A stretch of DNA of 64,000 bases, taken from Anaerosoma tenue (lineage in GTDB: Bacteria; Actinomycetota; Coriobacteriia; Anaerosomatales; Anaerosomataceae). The notes beneath the pieces were generated by a model. The model was not told the origin of the DNA. It made no database searches and worked only from the letters and a program-made list of their open reading frames with translations. This document shows positions 1 to 6,860 of the stretch, in pieces (the stretch's first letter is position 1; every line of letters starts with the position of its first letter). Both the position numbers and the translations under genes were made by a program. The DNA lies in assembly GCF_023161965.1 (NCBI RefSeq), contig NZ_JALNTY010000001.1, forward strand, positions 942,513 through 1,006,512, given 5' to 3'.

Positions 1-884
1 ATTGTGGGGTACTTGGCGCTGTCCTCGCCCTTCGCCAGCGGAAAGTGTTTGTATGGCTTGTCGATTCTGCCGTCGAGACAATGCTCTTCGCGAGCTCTGG
101 AGATGATGTCGGCGACTGCATCGACCAGCACTTTCGGACATCGCATGCAGTACGGCAGGGTGAAGACCTCATACTCCCCGGCCTGGCTCAGTCCTCTGAT
201 GTAATCGCAGCTTGCGTCACGGAATTGGCTGTACAGTGCCTGGTCATCGTCACCAGCGACCAGCATGTTGCTGGTCTCCCCAAGAGCATCAATGATGGAG
301 GCTTCGAGCCGATTGAAGTCCTGATACTCGTCGATCAGAACCAGATCGTACGAATCTGGCGAGGCGTGACCTAAGGCGTACGCCGCGTGCACGCGATACA
401 CAGAGTCGTCAAAATCCACCGCATCGTAGTAGTCCCCGCGGGCGAGATAGAAGTCGAGGTTGTTCCCCTCAGCCAGAGCGCGCATTTCTGACACGAACTT
501 GGGCGCCTCCGTCTGGTGGATTATCTCCCAGTCCTCCGAAATCAACGAAGCCAGGTTTGGACAGCATCGTGCGTCTTGGGTCAGCGCACCCCTGAGCGAG
601 GGAGTTCGGTGCAAGAGCCCTAGGCAGAAGGAATGCAGCGTATGGGCGTGTGCAAGGTGACCGAGATCTGCCTCCAGGTCGCTCTTCAGGTTGTTGATGA
701 AGGTGAGGACGATGCGTTTGTCCGGGTCATCGGGTGAGGACTCGAGAATCAACTTGAAGAGCGTCGTCTTCCCGGTTCCAGGGCCGGCGACGACCAGCTT
801 CTTGGGACTCGGCGACTCCACCACCGCGTCGATTGCGGCCTTGAGTTCCGCTTCCTCTGGAGTGAGTCCGGGCTCGTCCGTCAC
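1..884 (-). CDS. UvrD/Rep-like superfamily I helicase or ATPase, 3' end cut off by window edge
   Basis: About 294 N-terminal residues are visible, beginning at a GTG; the C-terminal part lies beyond the window. A Walker A loop (GPGTGKTT) stands near residue 35. A Walker B/DEAD-like box (VLIDEYQDF) and a motif III-like segment (VAGDDDQALYSQF) follow around residues 190-220, the usual order of UvrD/Rep ATPases. Such proteins unwind or translocate on DNA; many short relatives work in defence or repair systems rather than in general replication. It reads away from the Abi-like and HEPN-like genes next to it, which suggests a defence cluster. The specific system cannot be named because the C-terminal domain is missing. 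Confidence 0.85.
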   Translation of the reverse strand, partial: MTDEPGLTPEEAELKAAIDAVVESPSPKKLVVAGPGTGKTTLFKLILESSPDDPDKRIVLTFINNLKSDLEADLGHLAHAHTLHSFCLGLLHRTPSLRGALTQDARCCPNLASLISEDWEIIHQTEAPKFVSEMRALAEGNNLDFYLARGDYYDAVDFDDSVYRVHAAYALGHASPDSYDLVLIDEYQDFNRLEASIIDALGETSNMLVAGDDDQALYSQFRDASCDYIRGLSQAGEYEVFTLPYCMRCPKVLVDAVADIISRAREEHCLDGRIDKPYKHFPLAKGEDSAKYPT

Positions 885-999
885 CGGGCATCCCCCTGTG
901 CTTGTCCTAAAGTCACGGCGCTTCAGCTGTGCGCCACTGACTTCCCTTCACAGCTTACCGGTTGTGCCGTCGGCTGAAGCGCTTGTTAGGCAGGCAAAT

Positions 1000-1806
1000 T
1001 CAGAAGGGGATTCGGTCGTCCCAGTCCAACGCATGGCCAATCTCGCGATCAACTCGACTCTCAACCGAGCCCAAGAACCAGACGACCGACGAGACATGCG
1101 AGAACACCAGCACACTCTCATCGTGGTCCATCAAGTCGTTGTCGTGCGCCAAACTACGCTCGTTGCGAGCGCTATTGAGATCCTCGAGGATTGAGATCGT
1201 CGACCGCAGTATCCGAAGCGTAATCTTTGATTCGATGGGACCCTGTTCACGCACTGCCTTGGAGTACTCGCCCATTAGGCTATGGAGGGGCTTGTCCCGG
1301 GTCACCTCTATGCCCCGACGCGTGCAGAGCCGACGCAAGTACTTGACCATGAAGGTGTGCAGCCGATCTATTGCGGCCTCAGGCTCATTACGCTCAATCG
1401 CTTCGCGAACGTGCCGTGCCACGGTAACAAATGCCTCGTCTGCACCCACCGGGGCCGCAAGCGCGCTCGTGTCCACCACGGGGCCACATCCGCGCAATCG
1501 TTCGATGATCGCAAGTGCCTCTCGAGTAGGCGGCTTGAAGCCAACCGTAGGCAAGTATTCCCAGTTCTCCAATAGTGTACCGAGTACAGTGGCAACGGTG
1601 TAGTTGGGCTCAAGCTCCCAGAATGCGCGCATGCGATTGGCCTTCGAGGTCCCCCCGCGAGCGTACTTCGCGTCATAGATGTCTATGTGCGCGACATCCG
1701 CGAAGAAGTCGCCGAAACTGGCGTTGGAGAACTCCAGCACGTAACCGTTGTGCATACCGAGCAGCCGCTCTAGCTTCCGCTGCTCGATCGCGCTGAGATC
1801 ACCCAC
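1000..1806 (-). CDS. Abortive-infection-like protein with C-terminal Abi_C/HEPN domain
   Basis: 268 residues from a GTG preceded by GGGGAG. The N-terminal 75 residues (LGMHNGYVLEFSN, DIYDAKYARGGTSKANRMRAFW) match the domain usually joined to the Abi C-terminal region. The C-terminal half is helical and holds RNERSLAH, an R-x6-H arrangement of the kind used by HEPN ribonucleases, followed by a helix ending FLGSVESR. Family members are thought to cleave RNA and arrest growth on phage infection; that role is inferred here. It lies between a UvrD-like gene and another HEPN-like gene, all on the minus strand. Confidence 0.75.
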   Translation of the reverse strand: MGDLSAIEQRKLERLLGMHNGYVLEFSNASFGDFFADVAHIDIYDAKYARGGTSKANRMRAFWELEPNYTVATVLGTLLENWEYLPTVGFKPPTREALAIIERLRGCGPVVDTSALAAPVGADEAFVTVARHVREAIERNEPEAAIDRLHTFMVKYLRRLCTRRGIEVTRDKPLHSLMGEYSKAVREQGPIESKITLRILRSTISILEDLNSARNERSLAHDNDLMDHDESVLVFSHVSSVVWFLGSVESRVDREIGHALDWDDRIPF

Positions 1807-1919
1807 GGCATACTCCCCGATTTGCTCTGTCGAACGTGTTTCGGCACCACCTGCGGCGCGCCGCTCGATGTCGGCGACTGAAGTCTACCGCACGCGCACC
1901 TTCGGCGTGGATGCCGGGT

Positions 1920-2603
1920 TTAGGCCGACTTCCGAGTTGCCGCCGCGACCTCGAGGACTTCGATGGCGTGCCGCCGGAAGCCATCAATCATCGTTTCGAT
2001 ATCAGCAGGACCCCACGGGCCGAACGTGGTCACTTGGTGCGAGAACTCATCAATGGTCGTCGTCCGACTGAGCGGGTCCGGAGCATCCTTCGCATTCCTC
2101 TCGGGGAAGCCAGAGTGCTTCAGGTGATTGACAAGCGCACATAGATCGCGGCACTCGGGTGAATCCCAGAGATTCTTCACCGCGGTTGAAACCGCTTGGA
2201 GGCTGCTATCCTCCGCCAGCTTGACTACAACATCCGAGGGAAGCTTCTTACTGTCGCGGTCGACACCGAGCTCGAACACTGCGTTCAGAAGTTGGGCTAG
2301 GGCATCGATGCCCGCGTGCAGTGAGCGCAGTGTCGCTTCAGTCAGCCACCAATCGAAGTCCCACCGATGCACACCAGTGAGTGTCTCGTGCGGTGGAACC
2401 CGGGAGACATCAGCCTCGTTGAGTTCCTGCGAGTTGAGCGCGGAGCGAACCCGATACTCAAGCACCTCGCTCTTGAAGGCCGCATCGATGGCCCGGACGA
2501 TGCTCTGCATATCCCGACTCACGTCCAGACCGTCCAAGAGGGTTGGCTGCGTTTCACGCCACCGAAGCAAGTCCGAATGCGCTTTCTGGAATCGCGGAAC
2601 CAT
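1920..2603 (-). CDS. Hypothetical HEPN-like helical protein
   Basis: 227 residues; ATG with a strong GGAGGCGGAGG ribosome site. I do not recognise a characterised family. The protein is mostly helical, with WDFDWWLTEATLRSLHAGIDALAQLLNAVF-type amphipathic helices near residue 85 and the segment LVNHLKHSGFP near residue 155, which resembles the conserved core of Cthe_2314-type HEPN proteins. No signal peptide or membrane helix is visible. It lies in the middle of a minus-strand run of defence-type genes, so a role in RNA cleavage or phage response is possible but not shown. Confidence 0.6.
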   Translation of the reverse strand: MVPRFQKAHSDLLRWRETQPTLLDGLDVSRDMQSIVRAIDAAFKSEVLEYRVRSALNSQELNEADVSRVPPHETLTGVHRWDFDWWLTEATLRSLHAGIDALAQLLNAVFELGVDRDSKKLPSDVVVKLAEDSSLQAVSTAVKNLWDSPECRDLCALVNHLKHSGFPERNAKDAPDPLSRTTTIDEFSHQVTTFGPWGPADIETMIDGFRRHAIEVLEVAAATRKSA

Positions 2604-2698
2604 GGTCCTCCGCCTCCGGGCATCGTGTGGGAGTACGGCCTGACCCGCACTACTCCACTTCGCATGACACCATACCGCACCACGCTGACACCCCGCTG

Positions 2699-3052
2699 CT
2701 AGCAGTCCATCTCCATCACAAGCGCAATCGCCGCCAGCACATCGTCCATATCATCAGGACTCAACCCGCCGATGCGCTTGGAGAACCGCTCTAGAGCGAT
2801 ACCTCGCAGTTGTAGAACGTCGACGCACCCGTCCTTCGTCAGTCCGTTGGCCTTAGTGGGTCGCACCTGCACGAGCCAGGGATGGCTCGCTCTGCTCGGC
2901 GGTCTGCCGGTGATCGGCGCGATGAGTTTGATTGCGAGCACTCCGACATCGTCGGAGCTCAACACCACGACCGGTCGCTTCTTGTTGATCTCATCGCCCC
3001 GAGTCGGCTCGAGGTCCGCCCACCAGATCTCACCGCGAATAGGGCTATTCAT
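2699..3052 (-). CDS. MazF/PemK-family toxin (endoribonuclease)
   Basis: 117 residues. The start was placed at the ATG at 3052, giving MNSPIRGEIWWADLEPTRG, the typical beginning of MazF (small beta-barrel, RGEIWW...P..G.E). KKRPVVVLSSDDVG and the later I.GRPPSR, LVQV and KDGCVDVLQLR segments fit the fold. MazF toxins cut mRNA at short sequences and are held in check by a partner. The start overlaps the last 8 bases of the upstream XRE-ImmA gene, so the two are cotranscribed and probably translationally coupled. No MazE/AbrB-type antitoxin is present, so the upstream protein is the likely partner. Confidence 0.9.
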   Translation of the reverse strand: MNSPIRGEIWWADLEPTRGDEINKKRPVVVLSSDDVGVLAIKLIAPITGRPPSRASHPWLVQVRPTKANGLTKDGCVDVLQLRGIALERFSKRIGGLSPDDMDDVLAAIALVMEMDC

Positions 3053-4232
3053 GCTCGTGATCCCATTCGCCCAGGTCCGCATCCAGCCACGCTTGGTCGA
3101 TCATGGCGTTGTACTCCGCCGCATGCGCCTCAGCCTGTGCTCGCATGTAAGCCCTGCGCTCGGCAAGCGGCAGCCTCAGGAGCGCACGGCGGTCGATATC
3201 CTCCGGTGCTGTTCGACTGCTGACGGCAGGGATGTACTCGGCCAGCGCCTCCCGCGCGATGAGTCCTTCGGCGGCCGCGCGATGCGCGTGTGTCTCCACC
3301 CACGTGGAGTGCTCCCGCGGCTCCTCGCCTGGCTCCTCCGTGCGCCAGCCGGCGCGGTTCACGAACATGCACCACCACTTGTAGCTGGTCTCGTCAATCA
3401 CCTGGAGATCGCGGAGACGGCGAAGCACACCCTGAACGCTCATCCCCCAGCGCTTCTTGGCGGCCAGAAGCTCGTCGACGGTGACGCGGCTGCGGCGTGC
3501 ACCGAACTCGGTCTGGACTGCATCCGCCGGGTACAGAAATGCCCCCGCGAACCGACGCGCCGTCGCCTCCTCATCAACGCTCTCAGTGACTCGAACGGCC
3601 AGGTGACCGAGCTCGTGTGCGTGGCTCATTCTCTGCCTGGCCTGGGATACCTCAAGGCGAGCCGCGATGCCACATGCAACACGCTTGCCGGTCTCGTCCG
3701 TCGCGATCACCGTAAGCCCATCGAACTTCCGCTCGGTATCGACATCGATCAGGTGCACACCTTTGGACTCCAGGGTATCCACGACGCTCGCGATTGGGGC
3801 ACCGCCGAGATTCCATGCGTGGCGTAGCTCCTCGGCGGCATGTTCCACCTCACGAACATCATCCCTGATCTCCAGCGGTTCACTAAATGGGTACTCGGGG
3901 GTGATACCGAGTTTGTCCATGAGGGTGAGCCGACGTTCCAGCTCAAGCTCGACCGCGCTCTCGATCGTCTCCTGCTCCTTCTTCGGCAGTGAGGCCAGCG
4001 CGCGGTATGCAACGGGCTCGAAGTGGTACCGCGGCTCGGACATGAGATGTGCTGCCCTCACGTCGAGCGCTTTGGCGAGTGCGATCAGCACCGTGGGGCG
4101 CGGCGTGGCGCGATCATGCTCGTACTTGGACAAAGCCTGCTTTGAGACAAGCCCGCCCATGCGCTCGGCGAGCTCGTCGAGCGTGTAGTTGCGGGCCGTT
4201 CTGTACTGATGCAAGCGCGCGCCGAGCGACAT
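3045..4232 (-). CDS. XRE-family regulator fused to ImmA/IrrE-type zinc metallopeptidase
   Basis: 395 residues from the ATG at 4232, chosen because GGGGAGG lies seven bases upstream; an in-frame start at 4286 would cross the promoter. Residues 1-65 form a helix-turn-helix (LGARLHQYRTARNYTLDELAERM, SKQALSKYEHDRATPRP). A middle domain contains HAHELGHLAVR, the HExxH zinc motif of ImmA/IrrE peptidases, followed by ATARRFAGAFLYP, as in COG2856 proteins. ImmA-type peptidases cleave partner repressors. The C-terminal 100 residues are Arg/Ala/Glu-rich and of unknown role. Its 3' end overlaps mazF, suggesting a regulator or antitoxin that controls the toxin and perhaps its own promoter. Confidence 0.9.
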   Translation of the reverse strand: MSLGARLHQYRTARNYTLDELAERMGGLVSKQALSKYEHDRATPRPTVLIALAKALDVRAAHLMSEPRYHFEPVAYRALASLPKKEQETIESAVELELERRLTLMDKLGITPEYPFSEPLEIRDDVREVEHAAEELRHAWNLGGAPIASVVDTLESKGVHLIDVDTERKFDGLTVIATDETGKRVACGIAARLEVSQARQRMSHAHELGHLAVRVTESVDEEATARRFAGAFLYPADAVQTEFGARRSRVTVDELLAAKKRWGMSVQGVLRRLRDLQVIDETSYKWWCMFVNRAGWRTEEPGEEPREHSTWVETHAHRAAAEGLIAREALAEYIPAVSSRTAPEDIDRRALLRLPLAERRAYMRAQAEAHAAEYNAMIDQAWLDADLGEWDHEHE

Positions 4233-4259
4233 GAAGCCTCCCCTTGGTTGACGTGCAGA

Positions 4260-4282
4260 TAGACTATACCAACTTTTGTCTA
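4260..4282 (-). promoter_or_regulatory. Promoter and probable autoregulatory operator of the XRE-ImmA/mazF operon
   Basis: On the minus strand a TATAGT -10 box (4263-4268) lies inside an inverted repeat TAGAC-N13-GTCTA (4260-4264 and 4278-4282). TTGGTA occurs twice just upstream. An AT-rich palindrome over a -10 box directly before an XRE gene is the usual arrangement for autorepression. No good -35 box is evident. Confidence 0.5.
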
Positions 4283-4318
4283 CCAAACACAGGTGCGCTT
4301 CGAAAGGAGGTGCGCGCA

Positions 4319-4492
4319 GTGGCGAAGTCGCTCAAGCCCGGCCAGGCAACCCCGGCATCCGGCCAGTACGAGGAGATCGGCCCCCGGGGCGGCCGCACCG
4401 GGCATGAGGTCACGTCAACGAAAGGTAACCCTCTGCCCCCGACCAGCAAGACGGGCAACGGATTCATCCTCGTCGACAAGACCAAACACTAG
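4319..4492 (+). CDS. YjzC-like small basic protein
   Basis: 57 residues from a GTG placed eight bases after AAAGGAGGT (4303-4311). The sequence KSLKPGQATPASGQYE, GPRGGRTGHEVTSTKGNPLPPT and ILVDKTKH matches the short YjzC family found in many Gram-positive bacteria. No biochemical role is established for that family. It is divergent from the XRE-ImmA gene and is followed by a terminator-like hairpin, so it is a single-gene unit. It is short, charged and has no membrane segment. Confidence 0.8.
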   Translation: MAKSLKPGQATPASGQYEEIGPRGGRTGHEVTSTKGNPLPPTSKTGNGFILVDKTKH

Positions 4493-4520
4493 GGAGTGAA
4501 CATGCGCAGGAGGGGGCTCA

Positions 4521-4552
4521 GGGCCCGCTGACGGACTGTCGGCGGGCTTTAG
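4521..4552 (+). terminator. Terminator-like hairpin after the YjzC-like gene
   Basis: CCCGCTGAC pairs with GTCGGCGGG (one mismatch) and is followed by CTTTAG. It lies 28 bases after the stop codon and also separates the convergent HNH gene. Confidence 0.55.
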
Positions 4553-4553
4553 A

Positions 4554-5492
4554 CTACCCCCGCCACACGCTCTCGCCGTGCCACGCGAGCAGTTCCCTGC
4601 TCGGCTGCATCCACTCGGCATCGGGCACCACCACACGCCGATCCCGCTCGGCGTAGTACGTCCTGCCGTTATGGAAATCTTCAGCAAGCGCGTCGGAGAC
4701 CTTGAAGCGGTACTCGGGCGTGACTGTCACGTAGCCCAGGTCGAACAGGCGGTGGATGTCGCTTCTGAGCAGCAGCCCGTTGGTGACGTCGTGTGTGCCG
4801 CCGTCGGCGTACGGCATGATGTGCGCCGCCTCGAGCACCGGCAGCGAGTGCTCGCCCGTGACCGCGCACGCGCGGTCGTACGCATCGAGTACCGACACCC
4901 GGAAGATGCCCTGCCCGAGCCGCGGCTTCACGAGCGTCGGCTCGCCGTAGCGGGGGCGGTCCGGCTCGGCGAGAAGCGTCGGAACGCCCAGCTGCTGCGC
5001 CCGCTCCAGGCACTCGGTGAAGATGCGCAGACCCTCGCCGCGCGTGAGGTCCTCGCCGCGCCCGCGCACGATGTTGGGTGCCCAGTCGGCCGGCTCGCGC
5101 ACCCAGAGCTCCTGCGGGAAGAACACCGGGCTTGCCACCATGATGCAGCCGATCGCATAGTCGCCCGGCCGCCCGGGGTCCGTCGCGCCGCTCCTGCGAC
5201 GGTAGCGCTCGATCCGCGCGCGCATCTCGTCGAAGTCGGCGGCGCCGTTGGTGCGCCCGAAGCTCTCCCACGCGAGCCACGCCGGAAGCGCGCTGTAGCT
5301 CGCGAAGTACCCGAAGCCCGCGATCGCGTTGTGAGGCGACTTGAGGCGGAAGAAGAACGGCTCCCCCGGGCTCACCACGCCGAACCTGCCGCCGCCTCCC
5401 GACGGCTGCCAGAAGTTCACCTCGTCGATGTCCGGCTGCGCCGCCAAGAAGCGGTACCAGTCGTAGTCGGTGTTCCCGATGAAGCCGCGCAT
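4554..5492 (-). CDS. HNH endonuclease (HNH_2 type) with N-terminal sensor-like domain
   Basis: 312 residues. The last third holds an HNH_2-type nuclease: CAVTGEHSLPVLEAAHIMPY, GGTHDVTNGLLLRSDIHRLFD and GYVTVTPEYRFKVS. AAHI supplies the first His, NG the Asn and DIHRLFD the third metal ligand. Residues 1-90 (YDWYRFLAAQP.IDEVNFWQP, PGEPFFFRLKSP, IAGFGYFASY) resemble the EVE/PUA-like modules that recognise modified bases. Such fusions are usually modification-dependent restriction enzymes. No methylase is present nearby. The gene is convergent with the YjzC-like gene. Confidence 0.85.
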   Translation of the reverse strand: MRGFIGNTDYDWYRFLAAQPDIDEVNFWQPSGGGGRFGVVSPGEPFFFRLKSPHNAIAGFGYFASYSALPAWLAWESFGRTNGAADFDEMRARIERYRRRSGATDPGRPGDYAIGCIMVASPVFFPQELWVREPADWAPNIVRGRGEDLTRGEGLRIFTECLERAQQLGVPTLLAEPDRPRYGEPTLVKPRLGQGIFRVSVLDAYDRACAVTGEHSLPVLEAAHIMPYADGGTHDVTNGLLLRSDIHRLFDLGYVTVTPEYRFKVSDALAEDFHNGRTYYAERDRRVVVPDAEWMQPSRELLAWHGESVWRG

Positions 5493-5555
5493 GGGCGGAT
5501 CCTCTCGGCGGGCGGGGCGTGATGCCAGTGTAGCGCAGGGGATGCGTGGGGTTTG

Positions 5556-5597
5556 GATTCCGGTGACATTCCGATAAGCGCCTCGTACGAGACTCGG
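5556..5597 (+). repeat. 42-bp intergenic repeat, copy 1
   Basis: This 42-base segment matches 11152-11193 at 36 of 42 positions (shared cores CCGGTGACAT and TAAGCGCCT). In both places it lies upstream of a plus-strand promoter for a small RNase or toxin-antitoxin gene, about 25 bases before the -35 box. Confidence 0.7.
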
Positions 5598-5620
5598 CCT
5601 GTCAGCACCGACCGCATCGC

Positions 5621-5649
5621 TTGACAGGGACCGCGAGCCGATGGAATAT
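5621..5649 (+). promoter_or_regulatory. Promoter of the NYN gene
   Basis: TTGACA (5621-5626) is followed after 17 bases by GAATAT (5644-5649). Transcription would begin near 5656. The ATG at 5641 lies inside this promoter, which favours a translation start further downstream. Confidence 0.45.
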
Positions 5650-5661
5650 CGTCGTATCTTT

Positions 5662-5707
5662 ACCCCGCTGGATCAGCCCTCGGGCCACTGGCGGGGTCAG
5701 TCTTTTC
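5662..5707 (+). promoter_or_regulatory. Leader hairpin followed by T-rich tract (possible attenuator)
   Basis: ACCCCGC (5662-5668) pairs exactly with GCGGGGT (5691-5697), with two further G-T pairs inside, and CAGTCTTTTCT follows. Between the promoter and the NYN start this has the form of an intrinsic terminator, so it may attenuate expression. Confidence 0.4.
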
Positions 5708-5736
5708 TCGGAGCAGAGCGCAGCGCCGCACCTCCC

Positions 5737-6366
5737 GTGCCGGCCATCCTCCGCACTCATGTCTTCTTCGACGGCCAGAACCTGTTCCGCTCGGTGAAGC
5801 ACTGCTTCGGCTACTCATACCCGAACTACGATGTGGTAGCCCTCGCGCAGCTGGTATGCACGCGTCAGTGCCTTCAGTGCGCCGGACTTCACTTCTACAC
5901 CGGCATCCACAAGCCCGGTGAGAACAGGTTCTGGTACGACTTCTGGAGCCGCAAACTCACCGTTCTGGGTACCCGGGGTGTCGACGTTTACTCGCGGAAC
6001 CTCGCCTACGCAGACGAACCTGTGATCCTGCCCGATGGTACTCGCGCTTCGGTGCGCATCGCCCGTGAGAAGGGCGTCGACGTGCGGATCGCACTCGACA
6101 TGGTCCGCCTGGCGCGCGAGGGTGCCTACGATGTCGCAGTGCTCTTCAGTCAGGACCAGGACCTCAGCGGGGCGGTGACGGATATCCACAGGATCCGTGC
6201 GGAGACCGGTCGCTGGATGAAGGTGTACTCAGCGTATCCCGTGGCCGACGATGGAAGGCACACGCCGGCAATCAAGGGTGCGGCGCCGCTCCCCATCACG
6301 CGCGCGGAGTACGAGCGCTGCATCGATCCGCTCGACTACAGGGGCCAGAGGGACGGCCGCCCCTAG
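5737..6366 (+). CDS. NYN-domain (PIN-like) ribonuclease
   Basis: 209 residues from GTG 5737; an ATG at 5641 is in frame but would add 32 residues unlike the family and lies in the promoter. RTHVFFDGQNLFRSV near the N-terminus gives the first catalytic Asp of the NYN fold. EKGVDVRIALDMVRLAREGAYDVAVLFSQDQDLSGAV supplies the remaining acidic residues (GVDV, SQDQD). These proteins are metal-dependent RNases; members occur in defence and RNA-processing contexts. No convincing ribosome site precedes either start, so the start is uncertain. The gene converges on a GIY-YIG gene, whose stop overlaps it by four bases. Confidence 0.8.
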   Translation: MPAILRTHVFFDGQNLFRSVKHCFGYSYPNYDVVALAQLVCTRQCLQCAGLHFYTGIHKPGENRFWYDFWSRKLTVLGTRGVDVYSRNLAYADEPVILPDGTRASVRIAREKGVDVRIALDMVRLAREGAYDVAVLFSQDQDLSGAVTDIHRIRAETGRWMKVYSAYPVADDGRHTPAIKGAAPLPITRAEYERCIDPLDYRGQRDGRP

Positions 6367-6695
6367 ATGCCGTACCAGACAGCGTAGCCGCGCTTACGGA
6401 GGCTCAGCGCACGCCGCTCCTCGGCGCGCTCGGCCTCCTCGCGCGTGGGGTAGTCCTGCCAGCTGCGATAGAGCCGGGGCATCAGCCGCGTGCCGTACTT
6501 GTGCGCGAACGCGTTCGACTTGTAGCCGGCAAGGTGCTGTTGGAACCGCTCCTCAGGCGTAAGCGCTGTGGACCCGACGTACACGCACGGCTTGGCCGGG
6601 TTCCAGTCGGGGTTGGCCGTGCGGAACTTGGCGCTGCTGTACACCTCGTCGTCGAGTTGGATCACGTAGACGGTGTAGACATGCTGCGCAGTCAC
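6363..6695 (-). CDS. GIY-YIG-like nuclease-fold protein
   Basis: 110 residues from a GTG preceded by GAGGGGGCAGG. VYTVYVIQLDDEVY and CVYVGSTALTPEERFQQHLAGYKSN reproduce the GIY...YVG core with the conserved Arg and His that follow. A final Glu/Arg-rich helix (REEAERAEERRALSLRKRGYAVWYG) closes the domain. Small GIY-YIG proteins cut DNA in repair or restriction, or have lost activity. No partner domain is present. It is convergent with the NYN gene. Confidence 0.75.
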   Translation of the reverse strand: MTAQHVYTVYVIQLDDEVYSSAKFRTANPDWNPAKPCVYVGSTALTPEERFQQHLAGYKSNAFAHKYGTRLMPRLYRSWQDYPTREEAERAEERRALSLRKRGYAVWYGI

Positions 6696-6860
6696 GAACC
6701 TGCCCCCTCGGAAGGACTGACCCGAGTCTAGCGCAGGGGCATGCCGCAGCGCGGGCCCCGGTCACCTCTCAGAAAGCGCCGTGCGGGACACCCGGCCAGT
6801 CAGCGCCTACCGCGCCGAAGACGGCCGCAAGCCGCCAACGGCGTCACCCCGCCCGCTACG

